Source of the DNA: Chiua virens
Taxonomy: Eukaryota; Basidiomycota; Agaricomycetes; Boletales; Boletaceae
Assembly: GCA_019787685.1 (NCBI GenBank)
Contig: JAHNUO010000004.1
Location: forward strand, 248,001-312,000
Direction of reading: 5' to 3'
DNA length: 64,000 bases
Shown: positions 50,991 to 63,814 of the stretch, in pieces
Layout of the letters: each line of letters begins with the position of its first letter
Position numbering within the stretch: the first letter of the stretch is position 1
Notes under the pieces: model-generated
The model's database searches: none
What the model was told of the DNA's origin: nothing
What the model saw: only the letters and a program-made list of their open reading frames with translations
Position numbers and translations under genes: made by a program

Positions 50991-52583
50991 ATGTCTGATG
51001 TTGAAAAGCAGCCATCGTTGCCAACGCGCAAGTCAAGCTTCGAGGGGACGAGCGAAAACTCTCTAAGGAACAGCACCCTGCAACCGGAGACGCCGTTGAT
51101 ATCCGCCGCGGACGACGACACGCACAACAGACTCAGAGCTTGGTTAGCGGTCTTTGGGGGGTTCCTCGCCCTCTTCTGCTCGTTTGGTCAACTTAATGCC
51201 TTTGGCACATTCCAAACGTGGTACTCGACCCACCAACTCATATCGCATTCGCTGTTCAGCATATCGTGGATAGGCTCTTTGCAGTTGTGGATGTTTTTCT
51301 TCATGGTATGGCAGCGTGTGGCTGGAGCGGCGTGTTGGTGACTGATTTGTCCCAGGGCGGACCCATAGGCTATCTATTTGATCTTTATGGTCCCAAACCA
51401 CTACTTATTTCTGGGATGATCACCCTGGTTTCCAGCCTCATCCTGACCAGTGTCTGCGTACAAATTTATCAGTATTTACTCGCTCAAGGCATACTATTTG
51501 GCTTTGGCGTCGCCTTGGTGTATGTCCTGTTCACTGCTCCACCTGGGTACACTAATTCGACGATGCTTTAGCTTTTATCCGTCAATGGCCTGTGTGGCGA
51601 CGCACTTCAACGAGTATCGTGCTACTGCTATTGGCATCGTGTCAGCTGGGTCTGGTTGTGGTAAGGTACTCTCCGTCTCATTGCGAATCATTACTTAAAC
51701 CGACTTAGGGGGAGTCGTTTACCCGATGCTGCTTCGTTACCTTTTCAATACCGTTGGTTTCCGGTGGGCGGTCAGGATCTCAGCACTTATGACCGCCGTC
51801 CTCTGCACCGTGGCCATTCTTACAGTGCGGCCTCGACACCCTATCAGCAAGAAAACGGGTTTGGTGCTGAACGTTAGGACAATCATGGACTGTCGCTTCC
51901 TGCTCCTCGTCTTGGGTTCCTTCTTCGTCTGCCTAGGTGAGCCTACCTCAACTTATCTTGCTCCCCAAACCTTGTCTCAACGCCGCGTAGGCATGTTCGT
52001 GCCTTACTTCTACCTGTCAAATTACACCGAATCTCTAGGATTTTCTTCGGATGCTGCGTTCTGTGTTCTGTCGGTCATGAATGCCGGCGGGATCATTGGT
52101 CGCGTTGCACCCGCCTGGTTGTCCGACAAGATGGGACGGTTCAATCTCCTCTGCCCCTCGGCCTTTCTTTCTGGACTCTCGTGCCTCGTTTTATGGATGG
52201 TGGGCCAAGACCTCGTTACGATCAACGCCTTTGCGGCGCTTTACGGTTTCCTGTCCGGTGCATTCATGTCGGTCATCACCCCCTGCGTGGCGCAAATATC
52301 CGACATTCGGGAGATCGGGACGCGTATTGGCGCGTTGTACACGCTCATCTCTGTCCCGTGCGTCCCGTTTGTCACCTTTATCTCCACGTCTATCTCATCG
52401 GATGCTGTCTTTCTTTGTTTTAGTTCGCTGTTTGGGGGTCCGATCGCAGGGGCGCTGGTGCAACGACAACACGGGGTGTACACCGTCAGCATCGCAGTTG
52501 CGGGATCGAGCATGATACTTGGCTCGGTTCTTTTATTGATATCGAAATTGATGATCGACCGGCGATTCCTTTGTCGTGTCTAG
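50991..52583 (+). CDS. Monocarboxylate-porter-type MFS transporter
   Basis: Plasma-membrane MFS transporter of the fungal monocarboxylate porter (MCP/MCT-like) family; the substrate is not predictable. It starts at 50991 with a cytosolic N-terminus (MSDVEKQPSLPTRKSSFEGT). The first helix region is AWLAVFGGFLALFCSFGQLN, then AFGTFQTWYSTHQLISHSLF and SISWIGSLQLWMFFFM (typical of the family). Next come GGPIGYLFDLYGPKPLLISG (loop 2-3), FYPSMACVATHFNEYRATAI with GIVSAGSGCGGVVYPMLLRY, MFVPYFYLSNYTESLGFSSD, and NAGGIIGRVAPAWLSDKMGR. The C-terminal half includes SGAFMSVITPCVAQISD and SLFGGPIAGALV, ending MIDRRFLCRV. Introns lie near 51310-51355, 51515-51570, 51661-51708, 51935-51990 and 52355-52424. 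No lesion was seen. Confidence 0.88.
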
Positions 52584-53042
52584 ATGCTAACGAAGGCCGA
52601 ACGTCGGATGACGAGTTCTTGACCCTACAACGACCAAACGCCGCTTCCTGGCTATTATTTGTCACGGATTGGACCATGAACACCTATATTTGTGTAGCAT
52701 GCATGTAGCCTTTATTTCTAAAAAAAATAGACGTGCAAGAACGACCATACATACGTGCTGATCATGTGACATGCGTCGTCAGACAAAAACAAGGGATCTA
52801 TGAGATGTATTGCAGATAGAACGATTAAGTGAGCGACAAGAGCGAGAAACATAGGCTAGTTCAGAAGAAAGGATGACAGAAGTCGAGACAGGCACCCATT
52901 GTGAAGAGTTGGCAAAAAGGACCGGGAAGAAAATGCTATGAATCGAGTCAATGAGCGTGTCAAAGTCACGATCAAGGTAGGCGATATATGACAGGCGTGT
53001 AGGGTGGCGTAAACGTTTCTTCCAACGGTATGACGTACAATA
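52584..53042. other. Convergent 3' spacer
   Basis: About 460 bp between the stops of the MFS gene and the oppositely oriented EB1 gene; nothing recognised. Confidence 0.45.
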
Positions 53043-54108
53043 CTAGAACGTTTCCTCTTCTTCAGCAGGCACGGCGTTCTCTGGAACCTCGAATCCATCC
53101 TGACAAGAAGCTTGTCAAGGGGAGCAAATGAGAGCGTGCGAGGGTTGCCTACCTCGGTTGAATACAAAATCTTTTGAATTTCCTTAAGTGAGTCGTCCTG
53201 CTGTCCAGCCGCTTCCTGAGCTTCCACCTGCTGCTGCACGAGAATTTCGATATCGCGAAGCTAGGTGACGGGGAGGATAAGTGCCCCAAACGAAGCGGCG
53301 GAGAAGAGGGCAACGTACTTTTGCAAAGTAAAAGTCGCGTTCCTTCTCTAGACCCTCCATGTGGGTGGACATTTCGCGAAGTTGTGCTTGGAGGTTCTGG
53401 ACGGCCTCGTTTGGCTGCGTTGAGCCGGCACGATGGCCACTGATGGGTGTTTTTCCGCCAGATCTGCCGGTTGCACCGAGACCGCTGGTACTTCGAGGTC
53501 CAGATAGAGGGGCGATAGTGGCGGGTGTGTCTGTGGGGGCACCTTTCCTCCGTGCTACGGGGTCATAGCCTTGGCCACCATAGTTGGAGTCCCAGAAACG
53601 TTTTGCCCACTGCAAGAATTCGAGGTTGTCTCTGCCACAGAGATCTAGGGTCACGATGGGACCATCGTGCGAGAAGCCAAAGGTGTACGCACTGCATTTT
53701 GCACTTGACGAGCTTTTCGATGGGTATGGGCTACACAGGACCGTGAACATGAGAATGGAACACAGCATGGTTCATTCGAGCGTGTGTCCAACACACACCT
53801 TGTCGATCTTTTTCGCTTTGAAAATGTTTTGCAAGACTTTGAAATTGGCCACGAATTCGTACTCGTGTTTCGCGTTCATCTTGACTCGGCTCATTGGAAC
53901 ATCCCCTGTAAAAGCGAGTCATGGGGTTGACGGTATGATCCAGGAGGGGGATCTACTGAAACGATCCGGGAACAGCGAGCGCACCGTAGATGGAGTCCAT
54001 GATCTGACAGTAAGCAGCGCCCGTACCGCACTGTTCGATCTTTGTGTAGTTGAGCTGCAGGAGGTCGTTGAGCCAAGCCAACAAATCTGTGCGAGAGACG
54101 GCGGCCAT
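53043..54108 (-). CDS. MAL3: EB1/Mal3/Bim1 microtubule plus-end-tracking protein
   Basis: End-binding protein that tracks growing microtubule tips. The calponin-homology domain spans the first exons: [20 protein letters not shown] (start 54108), [20 protein letters not shown], then [20 protein letters not shown] and [56 protein letters not shown] Ser/Thr/Pro-rich linker follows. The EB1 C-terminal coiled coil is [40 protein letters not shown] and [10 protein letters not shown], including the four-helix Phe-Tyr-Phe-x-Lys-Leu-Arg signature. It ends EEEETF at 53043, an acidic aromatic tail of the type that binds CAP-Gly domains. Five or so introns; all frames connect. Divergent from the F-box gene. 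Confidence 0.92.
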
Positions 54109-54211
54109 GGTACTAGTAGGTAGCAGACGATGATGAGGATACGATGTAAGAACGAAAAAAAGTCAAACGTTAAGCTACAACGCCACTTTATTATTTGGCC
54201 TCACTTCAAGG
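54109..54211. promoter_or_regulatory. Divergent promoter of EB1 and the F-box gene
   Basis: The two start codons are only 103 bp apart in opposite directions, so regulatory sequence is shared or very short. Confidence 0.4.
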
Positions 54212-55332
54212 ATGCCACCTGCAGTCACCCTCACGCCCGACGTCTGTGGCCGCATCGTGCGCTGGACACGTCGCAGCGATCTCGTCGCGCTCTGTCTCAC
54301 ATGCAAGCCTCTCCAGCTCGAGGCAGAAGCTAAGTTGTATGAAATCATCCGGTCGGCGAACACCCAGGTCACTTTTCGCGCCTGTCAATCCATTGCATCG
54401 CAGCCCCATCTTGGTCGATACGTTCACCAGTTTTGCTTCGTGCCAGATGCGCGACGCACCCATGATATCCCAGAGCAGTTCTGGGCTATGTTGCAGCTCG
54501 CCCTGTCCAGGATGCGCTCCTTGGAGTTCCTCGTCCTCCAGGATCCTTCCTTGACCTAGTGGCTGGGTCTTGAGCGATCTCGCCCGTATTCCATTCCAGC
54601 TTTTCGAAGCAAGGCTACTCTTTTACTGGGATGCTCATCTCGTCAAGTTCCTGGAGAGCCAAAATAAACTCAAAAGCTTACACACCATCGAAGGCCCCAT
54701 CGACGACCCGGCTCTACATCTGGAAGCAGGTAGTCTTCCCGAGCTTCGAATATACGATGGTCCCCTGGCTGCCGCGGAACACATCGTACACGTTGGGTCA
54801 GCCCTCACCCATCTACAAGTCGTCCTGGACAAGAATTCCGAGGTCGACCTCTTGGCGTTCATTCCGAAACTTTCCCATCTCGCTTCTTCACTTCGGGCCC
54901 TGAGTATACTCCACCTACCAGAAAGCATTTCTATCGATGCATTTCGATCAATTACAAAAGCGTGTCCACAACTCCGTCATATTGGCACGATCCCACTGCC
55001 ATTGCCTCGAAACGTAAGCCAACCCCCCGTTATGGTTCCCAAGTACCGTTATCTGACTCGCTCTCTAGTCATATCGATTCCACGGTGCGCTGATGGCTCT
55101 GCGCCAGCTCCAAGTATTAGAAGTCGATGTCACTTCATGGTCTCCTCCAGCAAAAGGCTTACTACAACGTGCAATCGCAGCAGACATTCGTATCTACACA
55201 CCTTTAATCGAGTATATCTGTTTTTGGGCAGGAACTACTCGAACGCTGTGGGGTCTGGACGGAAATGATTGGAGCTGCCATTCAGAAAGCGGACAGCACT
55301 CGCAATTCGACGCACTCTGGAAAACCAGATGA
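54212..55332 (+). pseudogene. F-box/LRR-like protein with internal stop
   Basis: Agaricomycete F-box-type protein, a probable substrate adaptor. The start MPPAVTLTPDVCGRIVRWTR leads into SDLVALCLTCKPLQLEAEAK (F-box-like helices), then IIRSANTQVTFRACQSIASQ and LQLALSRMRSLEFLVLQDPS. At 54557-54559 a TAG follows LT, and about 10 bases later the reading resumes in another frame with VLSDLARIPFQLFEARL. It continues through leucine-rich stretches FLESQNKLKSLHTIEGPIDD, GSALTHLQVVLDKNSEVDLL and HLASSLRALSILHLPESISI. After an intron near 55013-55065 it continues SYRFHGALMALRQLQVLEVD and ends at 55332. No GT-AG intron explains the break at 54557, so a mutation or sequence error is likely. The rest of the gene is well preserved. 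Confidence 0.65.
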
Positions 55333-55944
55333 TAATAGTCAAATAGTGTTCGGCTGCAGCTTTACGTAGCATGCTGAAACGGTGTCCATTCGAGGTGTGT
55401 ATTGTGCCTTGTACGTTTTGCCATCACTTTACACGCTGTGTGTGCAGATCTGACATGTTGGATATGATTGGACACTGGAGTGTATCGTAGATATTCCACC
55501 GTTTTCCGGCCATTATGTATGAGAAACGGAGCTTCCAGAGTGGGGCACCATCGGTTCATCCAGGACTGGCGCTCGCCTCGTGGCCCTTTTTTCCATTCAA
55601 ACACTGACCATACAACATGCGGGTGCTGCGCTGCAAAAAACGTGTTGGATTTCCCAAAATAGGGCGGAGACACACTATACTTGGAGAATCAAGGCAAGCT
55701 GATGACACTGCCTTGTCCCCGTACCCCTTGATTGGTTGCGCTGATAAACCACGGGGAGTCATCATGCATCATGCTACTAGTAGATTCCCGTTCATCTCCC
55801 GCTAACCAGCATCACGCCTTCGGTAATATCCGCTAGCCGAATCGTCATCCTCCAGATCCCTGTCAAAGAGCGCCGCTTGGCTCAGGATGATTTAAGCCCG
55901 GGCCACATCCTGAGGAACTTCCCTCCAATAAAGGTCGACCACAT
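55333..55944. other. Intergenic interval
   Basis: About 0.6 kb; a weak chance exists that an upstream exon of the next gene lies here. Nothing else recognised. Confidence 0.4.
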
Positions 55945-56514
55945 ATGCAGTATCAGCGTTCCTCATCCTCATCCTCGATGGCCCCATCTGAAAGGTCGAT
56001 ATCCTCTGGCTCCTCCAATACCTCCCCGCCACAAAACCTCGTTGCGCTCCCCTCCATGACACACTCGCTCGCCGCACTCCCGACCATGTCCTCGCTGCCC
56101 CATGATATGATGCACTATAACGCAGCGGCGCACAGTAGAGCGAGGGTACGTTTCTTTTGTGCACGCTCGAGCTTGCGCTCACTGTTTCTTCGCAGATGGA
56201 GTACGCACTTCAAAAACAACGGCAGCAAGGACCTGCACACGCCGCACTCAGCGTGAGTCACCCATTTTCTGTCGGTGGCGCGTAGCAATTGAACAAGGGT
56301 CACAGACATACGATATGCGCCGCTCGCCCAGTCCTGCGTTGAACGAGGACTCTCACATCACTGTTCGCCGGCAGCAAAACGCGAGACAGACCAATGTACG
56401 TCCTTGATCGCGTTTGCGTGATCTCGCGTGATCTGATGATCCACTTCGCCGCTGTTAGTCACGCGATCGCAGATGAACGAATGTGTTGCAACCCCGCTAC
56501 TACATCCGCGCTGA
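55945..56514 (+). CDS. Small Ser/Pro-rich protein of unknown function
   Basis: Four exons join in frame: MQYQRSSSSSSMAPSERSIS with SGSSNTSPPQNLVALPSMTH and LPHDMMHYNAAAHSRAR (to about 56143); MEYALQKQRQQGPAHAALS (about 56196-56252); TYDMRRSPSPALNEDSHITV with RRQQNARQTN (about 56308-56395); and MNECVATPLLHPR, stop at 56514. The three introns are GT-AG, about 50-80 bp. The product is about 130 residues, Ser/Gln-rich and probably disordered, nuclear in character. The ATG at 55945 overlaps a possible acceptor (ATATGCAG), so the true start could lie in an upstream exon. No domain recognised. Confidence 0.5.
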
Positions 56515-58270
56515 GCGCATTCATCGCTTGTGGAAGACGTGTAATAAAGTGGATACTATATTTCGGCAGGGCTAATTTGGGGGTTTTTTTTTTTCATTTA
56601 GGGATAAGTTATACCATTTTACGCTGCTGCAAAAGTACCGGCTACGTCCCATCAGTACATACAACTTAATTTACTAGATGCCAATGTTGATTGTATCTCA
56701 TCTGTATCGATCATTCACAGTGTACTTGGGACTTTTCGTTTTAGAAGTGACACTCTTTGTTGGGCTGTTCTTTCAGATAATTCGATCCTAAATTAAATGA
56801 ACTATGCGGCAGATACTTGAACGCTCGCGGATCCCGTTGATGGAGTCACTATTAGTTGGCCTGGGCTAGACAACGACAAAGGAAGCAACGAGTCGATCGC
56901 TGTGGCGACAGATCTCAGCGAACCCCATGGGCGATGACAGTGCCTGGATGAATCATGAAAGGCTGAAGCCTGAGGCACACGTTGCGGAAGGAACAACAAA
57001 GGTTATCCTATAGAGGCTAGATGTCATGCCATGCGGCGTGGCGTAAACGACCCCAACTCATCAATGAGTCAAAACGGCGGCCGTGCGACAAGGACGCGGT
57101 GGCGTGCCACCACATTGAATGGAGGGTGCGCCTCCACTGCGTAAACACGAGCAGGGGCGCAGGGGGAGCCCCCGGTGCGGCGTATGGGGTAAATGTCCGG
57201 AGTTTGAGCGTGTAGGTCGGGGTGTTGTGGCGTCCAGAGCGCGGCGTAACACGAGACGCAGTCGGTGTGATAAATGAGCAACCAAGGCGCTGGACATGCA
57301 TATGGGAGCAGGACTGCTCTGGAAATTGGTGAGTCGCACGCCATTGAAAGTGGACTGGAGGGAAAAACGCGAAGGCGGTGCATGTATTTGGCTCCTATGA
57401 AGGCACGTGAATAGCTGAAATGACCATCACATCGGAAGGAACTTAAAGAAGCCTATCGTTTCAGGGAGGCGAAGGGAATCACGGTGACTCTTAATGAAGA
57501 CGATGAAGTGGAAGCAGCGCGGCAAAGGCCACGTCATGTCTGTTCGGTGCGAACGGCCCTGTGAACCAATCCCAGTAGTCGAATGGATTTGAATATTGAG
57601 CGCGTTGAACGTGCAAGGTCATACTCACAGCTAGCCTGGGGGAAACGCGTATTGATGAGATGTCCTCGGACCGAGTGAGTGCTGAAGCAATAGACCGACC
57701 TAATGCATCACTGTTCCACGAGACCTCGATCCTGGATGAGCGTGATGACCGCGTTTCGAGTTGGTTCTCAATCCAACACGGTCAGGGAAGTTGCGCGGGC
57801 GGTGACAGATGGTAGTTGCTCTGCGGGAATAGAGGGAGGAATCGAGACGGTGGGAACGTTATCAACTGACAGTCCATAGAAGGACTCGGTTTCCTGTGTG
57901 AAACGTCTTCCCAAGGATATTATGGGCGTTTCGTCAGGACCGTCACGGGGTGATCGGGAAACTTGAAACCGATGGCACAGTGGATTGAGCCCGAGTGAGA
58001 CCGGCGAGTCAACCAGCGACCGAGCACAGAGATCATCATCTAAATTTATTGTCATAACACCATCTGGTCACCGAGTGACCGAACGCCCGAAATCATCGCT
58101 CGTAGTACATAACCTGACCCAAAGTTTGGGACCGATTTTGGTTGTTCTTTCTGATGGCGGCAACCTCTCACATGACAACGCTGCAGAACTTAAAACACTG
58201 CGGACAATAAGGACAGGTTCGTTTCAAGGTTTCGCTTGAGCATTCGAGTGAATGGGCAAGATCAGAAGTA
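56515..58270. other. Gene-poor interval
   Basis: About 1.75 kb with no recognisable gene; T-rich around 56580-56600. It includes the upstream flank of the WDR7-like gene. Confidence 0.45.
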
Positions 58271-61200
58271 ATGGCTAAATTAGGCAAGTCGTTGTTTGGC
58301 AATGGCCTCCGAAACAAACAAACGCCTGCCAGATTTGGGCATTTCCAAACCCCCGCCGACGTATGAGCAAGACGCGAATAACCCTCAGCCAGTGATTGTG
58401 ACTAGAATTGGCAGCATTTGGCCTCTAGTCGGCATCGTCTGCCATGTTTGTGCCCTTAACACTTCCATCATGTCTGCACATGCCAGCAAACCAATCCGGT
58501 TCTCAAGCGAATGTTACCGAGCAGAGTTTCATGCACGAAGGCTATTCTAGCATGATTGCTTGGCGTTTGGGCCAATCACCAGGGTTACTCGGAGTTGCGA
58601 TTGGAGGCGAGCTCGGTTCAGTGTATCTTTTCGGAGCGCCTCTCCCTGGTGAGCTGTCGTCGGAAACGAACCCTCCATCCCTATCTCGCACACGCTTTCC
58701 TACGCCAATCACGACCGCACCTCGACCGTCTTCTCCATCCTCCAGGTCGCAGACGCATTCCCGTCGACACTCGGGCTATCCTCCGTCTCCATCATCTCTT
58801 TCCTTCAATCAAGCCTTAATCAAGCCCTCCGCTCGCTCTCGTGTGGTCTCTGGTGTATCCCGCGAACAAGTCCAGGCTTCGAGAAGCTGTGTTGACTTTG
58901 AGAACGAATCCGAACGCCTCAAGGATTTGCTAAAGAATAGCACCGCCAACAGATCACGCGAGCGGGGCATTGTGGACACGTTGTTGCCTAGTTTTGACAA
59001 AGGCGTCGTCCTCGAACGCTCTCCACCGCTTCCTCCGTCGCCTTTTTTCCCACCTTCCACTCTCTCGCCAGTCAGTCCAGGTTCAAGCAAAGGACACGAC
59101 GACCCAAAATCTCTCCTATCTGCCACGAGTTCGCCCATATTTACTCCTATATCGGGCTCCGCTCCCCCTTCACCACCTTTCACTGCTTTGAACGACAAGA
59201 CCGAGGAAGAGTCCCTTGCGTTGATCGCTCACATATTACCACCTCGTTGCGGTGTGGCACACGGAGTTGCCGATCTGATCATTCCAGAGGGGACAGATTT
59301 ACTTTTGACACTGCAGGAGTCAGGGTATGTATGCATGTTCATCGAATGAAATGGTCGTTCACGTGTACGTCAGCGACTTGTCCGTGTTTGACACCCGTGA
59401 TGGTACTTGTGTTGCAAGTGCGCGGTGTCGAGGGGTCGCCTATTCGCCAAACGATACGTCATGGTGGACGCGCTTGAGGTCCGTTCGGATTGAGGAAGTA
59501 AGTATAAAGTTTGACTCTCGCGTTCATCTCTCAACGTGCTCCACAGAAGGCGAATCTTATCTTGGCTTGTGCCTCATATCGACTTCCCTATTCCGAGACT
59601 TTCGGCCTTCCTGATTCACCCAATGATAGTGCGCAAAAGTTCGCACGTTACTCGTTGTTCGAGCTCCACGTGGGGGACTCTTACAACGTCCACTCCACAT
59701 GGCTAGAACCGCTAGGCGACTGGCAGATCGAAGGTTTTGCCAAGGCTTCCGATATAGTACGCAACGAGGTAGACGGTACGTCCTGTCGCTCTCGAACATC
59801 GCGTCTCCCCCATTCTCTTCGTAGGCTCCTTGTCATTTGTTTACATCAATAGCGACCGCCATGTGATCTCCAAGCCGCTTTCCATCATTGCGAGTTCCGA
59901 AGTTCGAGCCCGCTCGCGCTCCGTGGCATCTTCCACTCCAAATTCTGCTGACGGGCACGGGGCCTTGACGATACCCAATCCATTCAAAGCTCTCGGTAGC
60001 AAAAGTTCTGAGAACGTCGCATCCAGGGACTCTTCAGACGGGATGACGTCCGAGTGTCTCGTTTCCCCAAACACAGATTGTTCGCGTCTTTGGTTCGGTG
60101 ATGAACAAGATGTTGGGGAGACAACCTTTTCGTCCACCTCCTGCAGCATACGAGGACTTTGCAGTCAATATACTGTTGAAAGAGATGGGGTCTTGGGAGC
60201 TGCTTGGACAGATACTGAGGTGGTGGTACGTCGAGGAATAGGTGTCGAGATGACAGCTGTTTGACCGACAAACAGATCTTCCAGTTTCGGACAGATGGAC
60301 GAACACTTGAACATTTTATCATGCAAATGCAGCCCGAAGGTGTTGACAAGATTTCGTTGGTGCAGTTCGTTGACAACCAGACAGTTGTGATACTAGGGGT
60401 AAGTTTCGCTACTTTTACAAGCTATGCGACACCAACAAATGAAAAGAGCGTCGCTCGATGGTACAAAATAGTCGTGGTGGATGGAGATGGAGATGAGTGT
60501 GACTCGGAAGATGGAAGGCTACAGTAGGTCATTTTCTCGATATATTCTGTTGCCAAATGGACTTTCAAGACTTTTCTGTAATATCCAGGCCAATACCTAC
60601 CCAAACGATTTCTCTCGGGACAGTTACAGCAACCTCGGTGATCAATTCCTCGAATGAGGTTGTCACACTACGTCATACCTCAGGGCGAAAGAAGATATCC
60701 CTCTTTTCATTGCTAGAACCACAAGAGCGGATATATCACAAACTTTGGCATTCACAACCGACAACCATTTCTCGCCAGGAGATCGAAGCTACTCTGACTG
60801 CAGTACTTCCCTTGGAATGCAACTCGTTGCTATTTGGTTATAGTAAATTTTACAATCCTCTGTGTTAGCCTTGTGTAATGTTGTACCTCTAGGCGATGGC
60901 CGCCTCCGGCGTACCTCCCTCGCTGCGCTGGCGATAAACTCCCCCAAGTCTCCCTCGGAGTTACCTCCCTCGTCTTCTGTCAAACGGATGGAAGTTCCAC
61001 TGTTTCAGCAGACTTCCAATGTTCCCATCTCTGCGTCTATCTGTTCTCTGCACCTCATCCGCAACGAGCGAACTGGAGATCGCTTCATCATTGGAGGATC
61101 CGACGATGGCGGGATTGCTATATGGACACTGCAGTGAGATAGACACCGTTCTGAAGTTGGGGTACTCATTTATGTCTCCAGGGAGCTCAATCTCTGCGCA

Positions 61201-63776
61201 CGTTTCATCCAGTTTATAGTCCCATTGCTTCACGTCGTTCAAGTGCGACAACAAGATGAACACGCGGGTCCACTGCGTGGATGTGTACTATGCATCTCCA
61301 TGGATGGCACGATCGCGGTTATTGCCGTGGATGGATTCGAACTGTACGTCTATTTAAATCTCATCAGATTTGATTAGGATGACTACCCATTAGCACAGGT
61401 TGTATGTTTTACCTGGTAAATCCTCGCCTCTGTCGAAATTCATTATGGTGGTGGCGAGGAGCATAACTTACTCACAATGTTCTACGTCGACGGTTCCGCA
61501 AGACTGTGGGACATCAAAGTTGGCGAGTTTCGGCGCGCGATGGACACTGAAAAGGCTAAGGATACCTTGGGTACTTCAGGTTGGCTTGAGCTGTAGGTTG
61601 ATCATCCACCAATTGTTGTGGACATAATGAATTCATCATGTTTTTCGTAGACCAATCGATGGCAGAGATACACACATATGTCCGTCGATATCGACGCTCG
61701 CTAAAGCGCCTGCCACCGTGGACTCGAGTAAGTTAATATATTTGATTTGGAGTGACGAAAGGCTGATCTTTTTCTTAGTGTGCACTTTTACAATTGTATT
61801 GGAACGCTTCATGAAGTCGACGGCTGTAGATGCGAAAGCATCTGGGAACATTCCGGTTTCGTCTGCCACGCACTCCTTGTCCTTGAAGCACCTCCGCACC
61901 CTGCTGTCAATCATGCTGACCCCCGGACTAAGTCCGGATATCGATGAAGTATGTGAAACCAAGCTAGGTGTTACTGTCAACCCCTCGGGCGGTGTCGGAC
62001 ACGTTTCGTGAGTTTTGTTCTTCTGTGCTTGTATGCATATTGAGATACTCTGAAGTGGTCAAGTGACGACCTTGTACAACTACCAGAATGTCAAGAATGC
62101 GTGGTGTATATCGGGGGTTGTTTCTGCCTCGCGTGCGATCGCCATCGTTGCGATCCTCAAAACAATGTCGCTTTACGATGGCACGTCGTTGCCTGCAATC
62201 CCGATCCATCCCTGAACTGACCATTCCGTCGGCAGACATCAGTGACGGTTGTCAGACTGTGATGACATTCTATGTGGCCTCGCTCCCATCTGTCATTGGG
62301 CCACACTTCAAAGCACCAGACGTTGTTTATCTGGCTCGGCAATGGTTGGATACGTCCAGTATGTACGATTTAATCCACTTGTCTTCATGTGCATAATTTT
62401 GCGTACAGATGAGCTGCGACATGCAGCGAGGCTCTTGTTCGATGCAGGCGTGGTCAAGCTTTCCGACGAGGAAAGCACCGCGTTGGTGGACGCCTGGCAA
62501 CATCACCGTCAGTAACGCGTCCTGCCGTCGGACCTCTTCATATGCCATACTGACTTGATCCGTAGTACCATGTCTGCAGCCCTCTGCCGATCAAGACTCG
62601 AAGCAATCCGGACTCGCACTCTTCCTTTGCGGCTACATGGCTGTTGAGAAGTACAGTCTCCTTTCGACAAGGTGTGTCTTCTGCCTGCCTGTGCCTCTGC
62701 TGGACTCATCGGTGTTCCCATCTAGTGCTCTCGTGGACATTTCCAAATCGATCTCGTTATACTTGCATGACGACACGTCGAGCCATCGCACCCTCGCCAT
62801 CGACCTCTGTACCAAAGGTTTCCATATCTGGCAACACTACGTCGATAGCATTGCCCTCTTGCGCGCACTCTTCGCACTCGCGACCAACATGCGAAAAGAG
62901 AGCATTTCCGCCCAAAACTTTGGACCACACGCGCGCTCGGCGGTATTGCAAATCGCGACACAACACACAGCGCTGTTCATGACGGTGTTGACATTAGACA
63001 TCCTCAACCCAAGATCAGTCGCAGAACGGAAGAGCGTGATGCAGTTGGTGGCAATTTTGATACGCAAGGTAAGTCGAAATCGCCCTGGCGCGCGTTTTAG
63101 CTGACGGGATGCGACAGCGGCCGCTGATTCTGTACCCGCACTTGCCACGGTTGATGGAGGCGGTGGTCAAGTCTCTCGATCCGAATTCAACGTCGAGCCG
63201 GGATGCCGTGCTCGACACGGCGACCGAAATCATCGGACACGTCGTCAAAACGTACGTCTCTCCTCCTTGCCCGGTCCACATCCTGACACCCTCCTGGCAG
63301 CTTTCCGACCGTCGATTTTCACACCCCGACCCAACGCCTGGCGGTGGGCACCGCCGAAGGCGCCTTCATCATGTACGACCTCAAATCGGCCACCCAGCTC
63401 TACGTCCTCGAAGGCCACACCCATCGCCCGACCGCGTGCGCGTTCTCTGCCGACGGTCGGCGTCTCGTCACCGTGTCACTCGAGGAGGGCGTCGTGCGGG
63501 TGTGGAAAGTCGGCCCGAGCTTTGCGAGCGCGCTGTTACATCCCGGGCGGCCGCCGAAGCAGGGCGAGATGGGATCGCGGCCGTACAAGACATTTCCGTT
63601 CAACGTTGGCGATGATGGTAAGTTGGTTGTTTACGACTGAGATTCGGCGCTGAGATCTTGGTTTTACAGCCAACATGACGATCGCGGGGACGCTCGAATG
63701 GGTGCGATTCGAATGGGTCTCGGATCGAAGCGTTCGATTACGGATACGGGAGAGTACGTTGTCGTTTAGCGCGTAA
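58271..63776 (+). CDS. Large WD40 protein of the WDR7/rabconnectin-3-beta type
   Basis: Large scaffold with N- and C-terminal WD40 propellers; animal WDR7 works with DMXL proteins in V-ATPase regulation, and the same role is only inferred here. A possible start at 58271 (MAKLGKSLFGNG) joins across an intron to MIAWRLGQSPGLLGVAIGGE. A Ser/Pro-rich insert follows (about 58660-59200). Propeller pieces include LADLIIPEG-like VADLIIPEGTDLLLTLQESG, GVLGAAWTDTEV, LPLECNSLLFGYSDGRLRRT, FIIGGSDDGGIAIWTL, SMDGTIAVIAVDGFEL and MFYVDGSARLWDIKVGEFRR. The helical middle has QTVMTFYVASLPSVIGPHFK, ELRHAARLLFDAGVVKLSDE and SVMQLVAILIRKRPLILYPH. The C-terminal propeller has QRLAVGTAEGAFIMYDLKSA, CAFSADGRRLVTVSLEEGVV and MTIAGTLEWVRFEWVSD, ending LRIRESTLSFSA at 63776. 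Many introns. The N-terminal exons are least certain. An internal part is duplicated at 13060-14506. Confidence 0.8.
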
Positions 63777-63814
63777 TCGAGTGCATGCGTCGACCATGAA
63801 CAGTGTGGTGCGTT

